A stretch of 64,000 nucleotides of DNA from Zelonia costaricensis (lineage: Eukaryota > Euglenozoa > Kinetoplastea > Trypanosomatida > Trypanosomatidae), in NCBI GenBank assembly GCA_030849075.1, contig JASAOO010003510.1, positions 21,647-85,646 of the forward strand. The letters run 5' to 3'. This document shows, piece by piece, positions 48,660 to 59,764 of the stretch. The notes beneath the pieces were generated by a model that saw only the letters and a list, made by a program, of their open reading frames with translations, was not told the DNA's origin and ran no database searches. How positions within the stretch are numbered: the first letter of the stretch is position 1; each line of letters starts with the position of its first letter. Made by a program: the position numbers and the translations under genes.

Positions 48660-50360
48660 ATGGACGCCACGCTGCAGTCGTTTCGCGTGCATGGCGCGGC
48701 ACTGTACCAGTGGGCAAGCTATATCGCGTACGTCTTCTACTCGTGTTTCTACTTTGCGTGCGAGGTGACGGCTGGCGTACTCGAGATCCCGACCGATGCA
48801 CCGCAGTACGACGCCCTCACGCACCAGGCCAACTCGGCCGCCACGTACGCGGAGTGGCTGCCCATCGCTGCAACACTGGACGACATGGACGGCCTCCAAA
48901 AGTGGCGCACCGACGAGGTCTCTACTGCGTTTTCGTTTGAGGGCGTCATGCGCACGATCGAGGGGCTGCTGGAGCTGCGCAGTGCCGGCAGCTCCGAGGC
49001 GCTCTTGGACGGGCTGCAGAAGCACGTTCTGCGCTCCCTGTACGGCATCAGTCACCGCCGCCTCTACCTCTACCGCACTGGCACCAAGACGGTCATTCAC
49101 TCGTACAACTCGCTCGTCTGCTTCCTGCTCGGCCGCGTCGGAGACGCGGCGCGCACGGACCGGCAGTTGGCCCTGCGCACGCGCGAGGTGCTGTCGGAGA
49201 TGTACCACGTCTACGGCTCCACCGCGCTGCTTCTGAAGGGCGGCCTGCTCTCCTCCGCGGCCCACTTCGGTGTCGCCAAGGCGCTGTTCGAGGCCGGCAT
49301 GCTGCCGCCCGTCATATACGGCAGCGGCAGCGGCGCTCTCGTCGCCACACTCGTGTGCTGCAGCGCCGACCTGCCCTCGCTTTTCCAGCCCGGCAGCAGT
49401 GGCAGCAGCAGCCACGGCAGCATGGGTGAGGCCCACCGCCTCTTCTGCGCCGCCGTGGCCCCCACATCGCGCTGGCAGCGCCTCCGCCGTCTCCTCCACA
49501 CTGGCGAGGTGATCGACCCGGCTGCGCTAAACAGCTTCCTGCAACAGACCCTCGGCGACGTAACCTTCGCGGAGGCGTACGCGCGGACAGGTCGTGTCTT
49601 GAACATCCCCTTCGTCTCCGCCTCGCCGCGCAGTCGTGCGGGGGCGGTGGACGTGCAGCTGCTCAACTACCTCACCTCCCCCAACGTCCTCGTCCGCTCT
49701 GCGGTGCTGTGCGCCATGGCGCCGACCTCCGCCGCTTCGCGGCCGGCACACGGCACGACGTCAGCGCCAAGCACGCTGCTCGCGCGGACGCGGCTGGGCG
49801 GCCACGTCATCGCCTACGACCCGCCGGTGGTGGACCAGAGCTACGCGACCTCGTGCGGCGACCACGCCGGGTACGGAGTGCTCGACCCGGTGCAGCGCAT
49901 GTGCGGCCTTTTCTTCGTGCGCTTCTGTGTCTTTTCAGATGCATCGCTGCGCGGGTACACGTGGCATCAGCTGCGCCGCGGCGCCGCCGGCGATGAGCTG
50001 CGCCCGCGCCTGCGCGTGTGGAACTGGCTCCGCTACGCCGCGGCCTTGTGCTTCCTCGGGGTGTCACACGTGGTGCTGGCCGTGCTGGTGCGCTTCGGCT
50101 ACGAGGCCGTGGCCGCGCCGTCACCGGTCGCGACGAGCGTCTTCGTTTCGGACGACGAGGGGGAGGGCATGCGCGTGTACCCGATTTCGCGGATGTGGTC
50201 GTACCTGCGCCTGCTGTACAGCCCGACCGCGGCTAACATTGCGACGCTGATGTTGGAGGGGGAGCGAGAGGTGTGGCCGCGCCTGGAGCAGCTGCGCATG
50301 TCCATCTCGGTGGAACAGGTGCTCGCGGCGACGCTGAAGCGGTTGCCCACGCGCCAGTGA
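48660..50360 (+). CDS. Patatin-like (TGL/SDP1-type) protein, nucleophile apparently lost
   Basis: 566 residues. The N-terminal hydrophobic/aromatic segment (YQWASYIAYVFYSCFYFACEV, ~18-38) and the following helices match the DUF3336 region of yeast Tgl3/4/5 and plant SDP1 lipases. The patatin core follows: LLLKGGLLSSAAHFGVAKALFEAGMLPPVIYGSGSGALVA, later DVTFAEAYARTGRVLNIPF and LLNYLTSPNVLVRSAVLCAM. The family nucleophile elbow G-x-S-x-G reads G-S-G-S-G (residues 221-225), so Gly223 stands where Ser is expected. The catalytic DG of the second motif is also not found; CGDHAGYGVLDPVQRM occupies that place. A second hydrophobic segment lies near residues 460-485. Likely a lipid-droplet or ER membrane protein; probably not a hydrolase. 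Confidence 0.82.
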   Translation: MDATLQSFRVHGAALYQWASYIAYVFYSCFYFACEVTAGVLEIPTDAPQYDALTHQANSAATYAEWLPIAATLDDMDGLQKWRTDEVSTAFSFEGVMRTIEGLLELRSAGSSEALLDGLQKHVLRSLYGISHRRLYLYRTGTKTVIHSYNSLVCFLLGRVGDAARTDRQLALRTREVLSEMYHVYGSTALLLKGGLLSSAAHFGVAKALFEAGMLPPVIYGSGSGALVATLVCCSADLPSLFQPGSSGSSSHGSMGEAHRLFCAAVAPTSRWQRLRRLLHTGEVIDPAALNSFLQQTLGDVTFAEAYARTGRVLNIPFVSASPRSRAGAVDVQLLNYLTSPNVLVRSAVLCAMAPTSAASRPAHGTTSAPSTLLARTRLGGHVIAYDPPVVDQSYATSCGDHAGYGVLDPVQRMCGLFFVRFCVFSDASLRGYTWHQLRRGAAGDELRPRLRVWNWLRYAAALCFLGVSHVVLAVLVRFGYEAVAAPSPVATSVFVSDDEGEGMRVYPISRMWSYLRLLYSPTAANIATLMLEGEREVWPRLEQLRMSISVEQVLAATLKRLPTRQ

Positions 50361-51266
50361 GGCGCGTCTCTTTGTTTTCACTACTGTCGCGCACTCCTGC
50401 GCTGCCGTCTTTGGCTTCCCCTCCCCCCGCCCTCGGCCTGCTTTCTGTCTGCGAGCGCACCACGTTGCGCAGCCGTTCGCACTAGTCTCCTTCTCTCGCC
50501 TCTCTTCTGTGTCCACTTCTCACCCTCACCGCGCAGACGCACTCCTGTGCTCGTGAGAGGCGTCGTGGAAGAGGTCCTTCTCTTCCGTTTCTTCGGCCAT
50601 GTAATACGCAGGCAGCGTCCGTGCCACTTTTCTGTGTTCTTGCTTTTGTCACCACTCGTGCTGCTATCGCGCTCTCTTGCCTCACTCCGTCTCTTCGCGG
50701 CAGGCAAACCCAACGGGCACGACACACGCCGCAAGGACGAACAGCGAGAGGACACACCACAGTCTATCTTGGAGGACTACCGAGACGGAGGTCGCGGCTG
50801 TTGCTGCTGCGGTGGTGCGTCTTGTGTTGAATGCCCTACCCCGCTGCTCGCGACTCACTCGCCCATGTGCCAAGTGGCTTTTTCTTTTTCTCATCGGGTG
50901 GCCCACCAGGCTTCGCAGCGCTACGTGTGGCGTTAGGCCGTCGAGCCTTCACGTGTATGTCTCCCGCTGCGACTGCGCTCCCCTCGCCTCCCTCCCTTCT
51001 CCCTGGCCGATGGCGCTGCTCCTCTGCACCGCTGCGCGGCAGCAGCGCTTGTCGCCATCCGCCTCCCGCGAGCCCCCGCACCCACTCTCCCCTCCCCTCC
51101 ATATACACGCCTTGCTCACCGCTGCAGGGCGAACACACCGCATCTCGCAGGGTCCACGACAGCGAGGGGGGCGGCACACAAACACACACACAGACACACA
51201 CACACTCACACGCCCACTCCCCGTGGCAGCGTGACGGTTGTTACGGACGGCGCAGGGGTGAGCACA
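50361..51266. other. Intergenic region
   Basis: No gene seen. C/T-rich, with CA repeats at 51178-51206 shortly before the next gene. Confidence 0.7.
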
Positions 51267-52847
51267 ATGCCGCGCTTTGAGTTCGTGGCGCTGTGCGCGG
51301 CGCTGCTCGCCTGCTGCGCCAGTGCGAGCCGCCGCGTGACGTTCATATCGGACATCCACTACGACCCGCTGTACGGCACCGCAAAGGCGTACGGGTGCAC
51401 CAGCAGCTCCAGCCCGATCTGGGGTACGCCAGGCTGCGATGCGTCGCCGCAGCTCACGGCGCGCGCCCTCGACGACGTATCGGCGCACAACACCAGCTTC
51501 ATCCTGTACAGCGGGGACTGGCAGCGGCACCACTACGCGGACAGCGGCCTCGCCCCTCCGGCGCTCTTCGCGGACTTGTCGGCGCGCTTCCGCAACGTAA
51601 CCGTCGACGGCTCGCTCGGCGCGGTCGCCTTCAGCGGGTCGCTCGGCAACAATGACGTGGTGCCGGACTACTACTTCTCATGGGACAGCGAGGCGACGGA
51701 GCGGGAGCTGCGCTACCGCGTCGACGCGATGAAGAGCGCGGACCTGCTGGACGACGGCGAGGCGGAGGTGATGGCGCAGTGCGGCTACTATACGCATGCG
51801 CTGCCGACCGTGCACGTTATCGTTCTGCATACGTTGCTGTGGGCCCACCGGCTCGAGCCGTCGCTGCCGTCCAGTGTCACGGACCCGTGCAACCAGTTTG
51901 AGTTCCTTCGGGTCGAGCTGGCGAAGGTGCAAAGGACCGGCAAGCGCGCCATCATCATGGGCCACATTCCGCCCGGCCTGAACACGTACAACGTGCTCGA
52001 CAACGGCTTCGAAACGGTTTCCAAGGACATGTTCTGGAAGGAGGCGTACGAGGCGAAGTACGACGGCATCATCGCCCAGTACCGCGACGTCGTGGCGGTG
52101 CAGCTGTTTGGCCACACTCACAAGTTCACCCTGTTGACCATGTCCCGCAACGGTGCGCTGAGCTTGATCGTGCCGTCCATCTCGCCCATCTTCAGCAACA
52201 ACCCGTCCTACCTGCTGGCCAACTTCAGCGATGCGTGGGCGCTGCAGGATGTGCAGATCCGTTACGCCACGGACGACGGCGTCTTCCACACCGGCGGCAG
52301 CGCTGCCGCCGCGCTGAACCTGTCCACGGGTCTGTACGACTTTAGCGCGGTGCGCGCTGCCATCGCCGGCATGGCCACAAACAACGTGACCTGGGAGGCA
52401 TTTATGACGATGTTCTGCGGCGGCGAGGGGCGCCTCGCCGTGCTGCCCAACGGGGTGTGCGGGCAGCGGTGCCGCTACACCGTCATCTGCTCCATGCTGG
52501 AGAACAACCTCACGGCCATCCAGAGCTGCGTCGCGCAGTACGTGGCAGGTGACAACGACCGCGCAGCGCCGTCCGCGGATTCGAGCACGTCAGCGGGTGT
52601 CACGGCGGCCATCGTCCTCCTGACCCTCGTCGCCGTTGGAGCGGCGGCGGTGCTGCTGCTCATGAGTCGAAGTGGGCAGACCTCACCGACCTTGGCGGAG
52701 CTGGCCACGATAGCGTGGTGGAAATCGCTGCTGCGCAGGGACGAGCACGTGGTGATCAGCAGCGTCGATGACGCGACCGCCATGGAGGTGAGGCCGGCAC
52801 AGCCGCCGCCGCCGCCGGCACGTGAACCGGCGCGCCGCGAGGGATAG
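51267..52847 (+). CDS. Secretory calcineurin-like phosphoesterase (acid sphingomyelinase/endopolyphosphatase-like)
   Basis: 526 residues. Signal peptide MPRFEFVALCAALLACCASA, then a complete metallophosphoesterase core: D-x-H in SDIHYDPLYG (D29, H31), SGDW (D84), GNND (127-130), MGHIPPG (H233) and FGHTH (H283, H285). The order and the CNQFEFLRVEL and FWKEAYEAKY segments fit the acid sphingomyelinase-like/PPN1 group. The GNND, rather than GNHE/GNHD, is as in endopolyphosphatases. A Cys-rich C-terminal region (MFCGGEG...CGQRCRY...IQSC) and a transmembrane segment (~443-466) with a 60-residue cytosolic tail follow. Lysosome/acidocalcisome or cell-surface location is inferred. Substrate (polyphosphate, sphingomyelin or nucleotides) is open. 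ATG 51267 follows the GTG-led extension and gives a clean signal peptide. Confidence 0.88.
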   Translation: MPRFEFVALCAALLACCASASRRVTFISDIHYDPLYGTAKAYGCTSSSSPIWGTPGCDASPQLTARALDDVSAHNTSFILYSGDWQRHHYADSGLAPPALFADLSARFRNVTVDGSLGAVAFSGSLGNNDVVPDYYFSWDSEATERELRYRVDAMKSADLLDDGEAEVMAQCGYYTHALPTVHVIVLHTLLWAHRLEPSLPSSVTDPCNQFEFLRVELAKVQRTGKRAIIMGHIPPGLNTYNVLDNGFETVSKDMFWKEAYEAKYDGIIAQYRDVVAVQLFGHTHKFTLLTMSRNGALSLIVPSISPIFSNNPSYLLANFSDAWALQDVQIRYATDDGVFHTGGSAAAALNLSTGLYDFSAVRAAIAGMATNNVTWEAFMTMFCGGEGRLAVLPNGVCGQRCRYTVICSMLENNLTAIQSCVAQYVAGDNDRAAPSADSSTSAGVTAAIVLLTLVAVGAAAVLLLMSRSGQTSPTLAELATIAWWKSLLRRDEHVVISSVDDATAMEVRPAQPPPPPAREPARREG

Positions 52848-54248
52848 AGGACCCACCGTGTGTGCGTACCCTCGCGCTGCGGCAACCCTTTCATCACCGG
52901 AGACCATGTCCTCTGTTTCTTCACGTTGTGGGCAGCAGGATGCCACTGCCATGGCCCTGCCCTTTGGGCTTCCGCCTTTGGGAGCTTTCCCGACTCGGCG
53001 GCGCAGGTTGCTGGAGGGCCGCTGCCCTACTTAAACCCTTCCACCCTTTATCTTACTCTGCTGCACCCTTCCTGCGGCTCACACATATCGGCCTCTTTCT
53101 TTTTGCTGGGCTTGCTCTGTCTCCTCCCCCTTCCCTTCCGCGACGTCTCCATCCCCTTCTACGCCGTGCCGCGCTACCCTGTCCCTCGACAGCCCGAAAC
53201 GCGACGCTCATGAGCAACAACAAAAACAGAAAAGACGACGAGGGAAACGGGGATCTTGGTCCAGCGAGGTGATGGGGCGCGCATCACAATGAGGGCAACA
53301 GACGCCCGCGCAGAATGCCCAACGGGGAATGAGAAGAAAAAGGAGGCGGGGCGGGCGTCAACGGTGGGCAAGTGCCCCCCGCTACCCGCGGCGGCTTCGC
53401 CGCCCCTTTCTCTTGCCGAGCCTATTTCAGCGTGGTGCTCTCGTTTGCGCTTCCCCCCTTCGCTTCCTCGGCCCCCGAAAAGTAGTTGCTACCCGGCTTT
53501 GACGTCAAAGGGGCGAAACGCAAGCGCCGCGCCTGCTTCTCCAGGGAAGCGGCGGCTTTTGCTTTTTGTTTCTTGTGGACTCTCACGTGCGCATCGTGGT
53601 TGCAGATGAGTGCGATGGAGCAGATGCGCTCGGAAGGAGGGGGGGGGGAGGCGGGGAAGTCCACGGGGACTCGGGTGTGGCGCGGCGCGATGCCTCGGCG
53701 CGCAGCAGCACACGACACGATCTGCCGTGGTGCTGCAACTGGTGGCGTCCGAGAAAAAAGGAAAACCCAACGTGAAAACGGCGAATGGCCAAAGCGCGTC
53801 TTGCAGCCGCCTTCTCTGTGAGGGCGACATGCGAGGCGGAGCAGGAACGAGAAGACAAGTAAAGAGCGCCGTTTCCGCAAGCGGTAGCACGCGGCGTGTT
53901 GCGCATGCTGCATCGTGCCAGCACAGGGCCGTGGCCCTTTCGGTTACCCCGCCGCGGCGCTCCTCCTTTTTTTACTCTGAATCACATCGCCTTCTCCTCT
54001 CCGTCCGCGACTTGGATCAAACCCCTCCCCCCCCACACACACGCACACACACATTGTGTTGCCTCAACAGAGTCCACGCCCCTATCCGCGCCTGCCTCCC
54101 TCCTTCCCTAGCTCTCCCCACGCTCTGTTCCACCGCTCTCTGTCTCCCTCGCCCTCTGCCAAGTTTTCGCTTCTCGCCCTCCGCCTTTCAAGCCATCTTC
54201 TCTGTCCCCCCTACCCCGCCTTCCGAACCCCCCCCCCCCGCCTTCACC
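52848..54248. other. Intergenic region
   Basis: No gene seen. Purine-rich at about 53270-53350, C/T tracts at 54010-54245 leading into the next ATG, ending in a poly-C run. Confidence 0.65.
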
Positions 54249-54573
54249 ATGTCCATGAGCAAGCTCGTCCTCGCCGCTGCCGCCCTCGTGGCGCTCGCGT
54301 CGACCCCGGCCCTCGCCGATTCGACGACGACGACGGCGGTGCCGGTGCGCCTCGGCCAGAATATCGTGACGATTGTCCTGATCATCGGCGTCTCTGTGGC
54401 GATCTCTCTCGGCTTCTTGCTGTGGCACGTTATCCCGAAGATCCGCAGCGGCGAGCTGAGCCTGAAGAACATCGACTTCGACTGGCGCGCGGAGCTGCTG
54501 AACCAGACGTCGCGCAAGGAGAAGGAGCGCCGCGCCGCCGAGAAGGCCCGCCGTGCCGACGAGATGGCCGCCG
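54186..54573 (+). repeat. Near-identical duplicated segment, copy 1
   Basis: The last ~63 nt of the 5' leader and the first 108 codons match copy 2 (59701-60090) with two visible coding base changes and a one-base difference in poly-C length. Confidence 0.92.
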
Positions 54574-54716
54574 CCGGCTACGACAACAACGATGAGAGCG
54601 GCATGCACTACGCCAGCTCGCAGCCCCGTGTGGTGCGTGAGGACGGCGCTGCCCGCAACAGCAACCACTTCAGCGACGAGGAGGAGCCGACTGCCGTGGC
54701 GGTGCGCCGCGAGTAA
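54249..54716 (+). CDS. Small type I membrane protein, tail variant A
   Basis: 155 residues. Signal peptide MSMSKLVLAAAALVALASTPALA, a short Thr-rich ectodomain (DSTTTTAVPVRLGQ), one transmembrane segment (~38-60, NIVTIVLIIGVSVAISLGFLLWH), then a cytosolic part: a conserved juxtamembrane segment IRSGELSLKNIDFDWRAELL, a charged helix (SRKEKERRAAEKARRADEM) and a variable acidic tail beginning GYDNNDESG and ending EEPTAVAVRRE. Residues 1-108 are identical to the gene at 59765; the last 47 are unrelated to it. Family not recognised. The very small ectodomain suggests a role on the cytosolic side of a secretory or surface membrane. Confidence 0.88.
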   Translation: MSMSKLVLAAAALVALASTPALADSTTTTAVPVRLGQNIVTIVLIIGVSVAISLGFLLWHVIPKIRSGELSLKNIDFDWRAELLNQTSRKEKERRAAEKARRADEMAAAGYDNNDESGMHYASSQPRVVREDGAARNSNHFSDEEEPTAVAVRRE

Positions 54717-57700
54717 GCGTGGCAGTAGGCGGAACAGAGACGAGGACGTGGAAGGATGGACGGGTGCGACGCTGCGCTTCCTCTGCCGCGACACAGCCCC
54801 AGCACCCCCCCCCCACACACACGCACGCCTTCGGTTGCGGCGCCGACGTAGTGCGGCTTGCGGACAGCCAGTGGTGACTCCTACGTTTGGCGCTACCGCA
54901 GCATACTGTCCTCCCACGCGTGTCTCTTGCCCCCCGTCCCGCACGTTTTGAAACGCTAGGGACGTTCCCCGACCCTCTTCCGTGTGTATGGTGCCGTTGC
55001 CGCATCGGGGCTGGCTTGCTGCAGCCCTCGCCCACCTACTGCACCTCTCTCCCCTCGCTCTCTTTCCGGTCACACTCTAGTTGCTTCCCATCTCGGTTTC
55101 CCTCCTCGTCTCCTTTGCGCTCCGGCACGTACAGGCCGCTAATAGTGAACTCCTTCTTGATGCTGGGGGAAGAGAAGGTAGTGCTTGTCTTGTGTATGTG
55201 CGTGAGCGCGTGTGCGCCTGCACCGGGGTCGCATGCCTGTGTCGAGTTTGCCGGTGCAGAGGCCCTGTCTCTCTGCCGCACCTTCCCCCCTCCTTCTCGC
55301 CGTCGCTGCTGCTGCACGGATGCTTATAGCGACGTGCGTCACCGCACCGCTCTCTGTCTGGCGTTTGCATCCCTCTTCTTTTGTTGGATGCAAGACGGTG
55401 CGGTGACGCCACCGTGCATGCCGGTGATGACGTCGAGGGGGGAGGGAGGAGGCGCCTCCTGGACTCATCCTATTCCGGGGTAGCAAGGGCAAACAGGAAA
55501 AAAAATGTGATGCACCCCTGTGCAGGCGCAGCGTCGGCACTGCACTCGATACAGACAATTAAAAAGAAAAAAAGGAAAAAAGGCTTGAAGGACAACACTA
55601 GAGCGGAAAGGCCGTTTGGCAAACGTTCTGCGTGTTTCGAGCATTTTTTGTTTTTCTCTCCCGTGCCTCACTTCCTTTCTCTCGTTTCCCTCTCCCTTTT
55701 TCTGTTCAGAGGTGCGAGCGTCACTTCCAGTACCGCTCGTGCGCAGGCCACTGGGTCGCGGTGGTGCGGGACGACGGAGAGGCGGCGACGAGACTGGAAA
55801 CAAACAAAGAAAAACGAGAGTGTTGGTCCACTGCGATGGAGTGCTCGATGCAGAAGAAGAGGCAGGCGCGGGCAAGACGCCGCCGACGTGGCCTCACCCA
55901 ATGGACGCGACGTCTTGCGTGCGCCTCCCCTCTCGGTGCCCTTCTCGAGTTCTAGTTTGGGTCTTCTCCCCACCCCCCCGCTCTACCGCTACGCCCACTT
56001 CGGGACTTCATTTTCTGCGGTCTGTGACAAGACCCTCCCGCTTCCTCTTACTCAGTGCACTCCCCCTTTCCCACTCCCTCGCCGCCCTTCGAGTCTCATG
56101 ATCGGTTTGTGGCTGAGGCGTGCGTCTGTGCGGCAAGCCCTGTGATGCCTCATGTTCCACACTGCGAAGCGACTTTACACGCAGTGCGAAATCTCCCTCT
56201 TTCTGTTTACGTGTCGCCGGCTTTTGCTTTCTCTCCTCTTCTTCGCCTTCGCCATTTCTATCTTGCGGTGGGTTTTCACTCGTGTCTTCATTGTGATCCA
56301 GCCTGGTTCGACGCTGGTTGGTCGTGTGCCAGCCCCCGGGGCGTCGTCTGCGGTGCTTCAGCAGCGTGCTGCTTCAGTTCCACATGTTGAGTTGTCCTCC
56401 GTAGAGCGACACGGACGCGGCTCCGCCGGCTCGTCGCTCTTCCGCTCCTCCCTCCGTCCTACTTCTCCATGCACTCCCGCCGCCGTGGCAGGCGAGGCAA
56501 CGTGGTGGGAAGGAGGCGAAGCAGCGTGCCAGCGCGCCAAGAGAAACGCGAAGACAGCAAGGGTTAGCTAGCTCGAGCAGCTAGGCGCACGCGACGCACC
56601 TGCGGCGCTTTACCATCTCGCTGCGGCTTTGTACGCGCGCGTCGCCGCATCGGTGTGCGCTGCTTCTCTCCCTTTGGTGCTTCTTTCCTTCGCTGCTCTG
56701 ACCCTGTGGGCCTCCGCTTTTCTCAACGACGCCCTTTCCGCACTGTTTATGGCTGTCCCTTGATCACCGCCCCGCCCCGACCGGAACCGACCTTGTCCTC
56801 CCCCCTCCCTTTGTGGTTTGTTTTCCTCCTCCGTCTCCTGATGCTTCTTTGGTTGCCGCTGATCCACTTTTTGGAGACCACGTTCGCCTTGGCCGTCTCC
56901 TATCTTCTCGTCACCCCCGTAGATGTGTGCCTGTGCGTGTGTGTATGCGTGTTTATATGTGTGCTTGTGTGTGGTGATGTGCCCACCAGTGCCTGCCCGA
57001 CCCAGCGGCGCGCACTTCTGCGTACCCCGTGTCGACCTTCTCGCTTCCCCTTTTTCTGGGGAGGGGGTGCGCGGGCATGCGTTGGTGGCGGCAGCGCTGA
57101 TGGACACACCCCTTTCTTATTTTCCGCGCGTTGTGCCCCGTGACTCCCCCCCCATCCCTTTGTTGCTGCGGCTGTGTACCTTGTCTCATCGCCCCCCCAT
57201 TTCCCTCCCCCACACGCTCTGGCGCTGCCCTTCCCCAACTGCCGAGCGCACTCGACGCCAGCGGCTCCGCTCTTTCACGCGCAGACCGCCGTGCGAATGC
57301 GCTCATCTCCGCAGTGTCGACTTACGGGGGAAGGGTACCAGGAGAGTGGGGGAAAGGAGGTGCCGCGACACGGCTCAGACGCAGCGGCAACACCAACCAC
57401 TGTGCCGTGGACGGAAAAGTGAACAGCTGGATGCAAGCGTTCTCACTCCTCCCATGTAACGGGCACAAGTTGAGGGGGCCACGATGCGGGCTGCTGTCAT
57501 TGACGGGTGGCAACGACGCACGTTTTTCCTCTAAGCTCCTCGTTGCGCGCGGGTGCGTGAAAGTGCGTCACCGCACCTGCGACGTGCGCTGCATTTATTT
57601 GTGTGCGTGCGCGTCTGCTTGTGCGTTTGTGTGACTGCAGTTTTAGTACGCCGTACTTACCCACCGCTCCCACTGCGCCGCTGTGCGACGCAGCCGCATC

Positions 57701-59764
57701 GAATGGGGATGACTGCGTGTTCCGGCAGCAGGAATACCCCGAGAGGCGACAGCGACGTCGGTGCCACTCCGATGCGGGAGCCCCTCGTCTGCCCCACTGC
57801 GGTGAGGGAAGGGGGGGGGGGGAAGCGGTGGGTGCCAATGCCGTCGGAAGTAACAGAGAGTGATGGAGAAGGGGCACGGTGCTGTGTCACCGCTACTCGC
57901 GGGACCTCTCACCCCCCCGTCCACCTGAAGGCGCGCGAACCGCTGAGGCGCCTCTGAGGTGGACTCGGCACCCGGAACTCCGCCCAGTAGTCACAAGGTC
58001 TCGCCAGAAAGTGAACGCCAAAGTGAAAGCTGCGGAGCTGGCGACTGCGGCAAAGATGCCCAAGCAGGAGCAGCAAGAGGAGACTTCACCCATAAGCCGT
58101 ACGTGGCAACGAGTGGCGGTACGACGCAATTCGGCTCCTCTCCCGTTCCCGCACCACTTTTGACCTTGCCCAGCCCCTTCCCCCTCCTCGGTGTGTCTCT
58201 CCTCCTCAGGTCCTTTTTTCCCCCCGTCTCTCTTGGCACCTCTCCCCCGCTCCCTCCTCCTTCTTCATTCTCTTCTACCCTGGTGCACGCCAGTGGAATT
58301 TGTGGGGAGGGGTCCCTCGCCCTTCCCTGTGTCGAGGCGACGACGCCCCCCTCCTCACCCCCTCATTTTCCTTCCACTCCTCCGTGATGTGTGCTTCCTT
58401 CTCCACCCCCCTCTTATTTGGCGATGCTGTTGCTTCTTTGTTCTTTTGTTTTCCCGTTCTCTCCTCAGACCCTTTTCTGCCCTTCTGTGGCTCTTCTTGT
58501 TCTTGTTTGTTTTTTCATTTGGAGTGTGTTGATTTCGCCCACCTCGTTGCACGAATCTGAAGAAAAAAATGCAATTGCATTGCATGATTCGTTTTTGTTT
58601 TCTTTCTCGCCCCTCTGTGTGATGCTTCGTGCTCCCGTGCTCTTCCTTCCCCGATGCCCCAGCGCGCCCCTATTCGCTCCCTCGCCCGAAAAGGCCCCTG
58701 GCCTGCTGTCGTGGCGAGAGAGAGCAGGGCGGTGGCTCCCTTCCCACTCCAGTTGCCAAGCGGGCCGCCCTCCCTTATGGAGGCGCACGACTGACAGGGA
58801 CACTGTCCAAGGAGGAGGGGGTGGGGGAGGCATATGGATGGGTGAGTGGGCGAGAGGTGTGCCACTCGCTCCGTACACGCCCTCTCCCCCGAACCGCGAC
58901 TCTCACTGGGAGCAGCGCGTCAATCCTCCCCCCCCCCCTGCTGCCCCTCTTCCTTGTGACGCCGAGCGGAGGCGAACAGTTAAAGTGCCCCATGACGGAA
59001 GATAAGATGGAGAAAAAAAAAAGAAATACGCGTAGGGGCCGCCTCAGTGAGAGAGAGAGACAGAGAGAAGCTGCCGCATGGATGCGATGAGCGGCACAGC
59101 GGCGTCTTGCTACACTTGGCGAGACCCGCGCGGCCGCGAGGTAGCATGCACGCCGCCTCCCCCGCCTCTTCTCTTCTGCCCGCACTCTACATTACCTGTC
59201 CCGCTCGAGCGCCTTGTGTCGGCGAGGACAGGCACCGCGCGTGGACAGAAGCGGCGACCACGCCTAATAGTAAGCGCGCGTATCGACGCACTGAAGGGGG
59301 AAGGGGCGCAGAAAGCCGTCGATGCGAGACTGCCAGCTGCACCTATGCGCGAGGGTGGGAGCGAGCGGTGTTCCGCCCATCGCCGTGCCCACGCCGCTGT
59401 TTGCGCTCACACACAGGCACGCATTGCTTTACCCCTCTTTTGAGTCACTCCTCTCTTCCTCCACTTCCCTCGCTTCGATTCGTGCACGTCCCGCTGCGAC
59501 ACTGCCGCGGTGCCGTGCTTCCATCCGCGTCGCCGCTTTCTCACAACGTGTGTGCTCTCGGCAGCTCACTCGCTCTCTCTCTCGCCTTCCCACCACACTC
59601 CTCACTCGCGTTTTCACGCCTCTACGCTCCCTGCCAAGTTTACGCTACTAGCCGCCCCCCCCCGCCCGCCCGCTCTCTCTCTCACCTCCCTTCTCGCTTT
59701 TTTCAAGCCATCTTCTCTGTCCCCCCTACCCCGCCTTCCGAACCCCCCCCCCCCCGCCTTCACC
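54717..59764. other. Long gene-free stretch (5.0 kb) between the two membrane-protein genes
   Basis: No gene I would assert. Mostly C/T-rich with GT-rich pieces (56925-56970) and a G-run at about 57810. A 14-bp palindrome AATGCAATTGCATT is at 58568-58581. A weak candidate reading frame at 56152-56571 is listed separately. Confidence 0.55.
56152..56571 (+). CDS. Weak candidate small membrane protein
   Basis: 139 residues. Basic N-terminus, a strongly hydrophobic segment (FTCRRLLLSLLFFAFAISILRWVFTRVFIV, split over ~19-48) and a polar Ser/Ala/Arg tail. Third-position GC is moderate, between spacer and genes. The hydrophobic stretch could simply be a pyrimidine tract read in frame. No homologue recognised; treat as doubtful. 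Confidence 0.15.
   Translation: MFHTAKRLYTQCEISLFLFTCRRLLLSLLFFAFAISILRWVFTRVFIVIQPGSTLVGRVPAPGASSAVLQQRAASVPHVELSSVERHGRGSAGSSLFRSSLRPTSPCTPAAVAGEATWWEGGEAACQRAKRNAKTARVS

Noticed and set aside
58568..58581. 14-bp palindrome AATGCAATTGCATT
   Set aside because: Single occurrence, no gene or repeat tied to it; may be chance.
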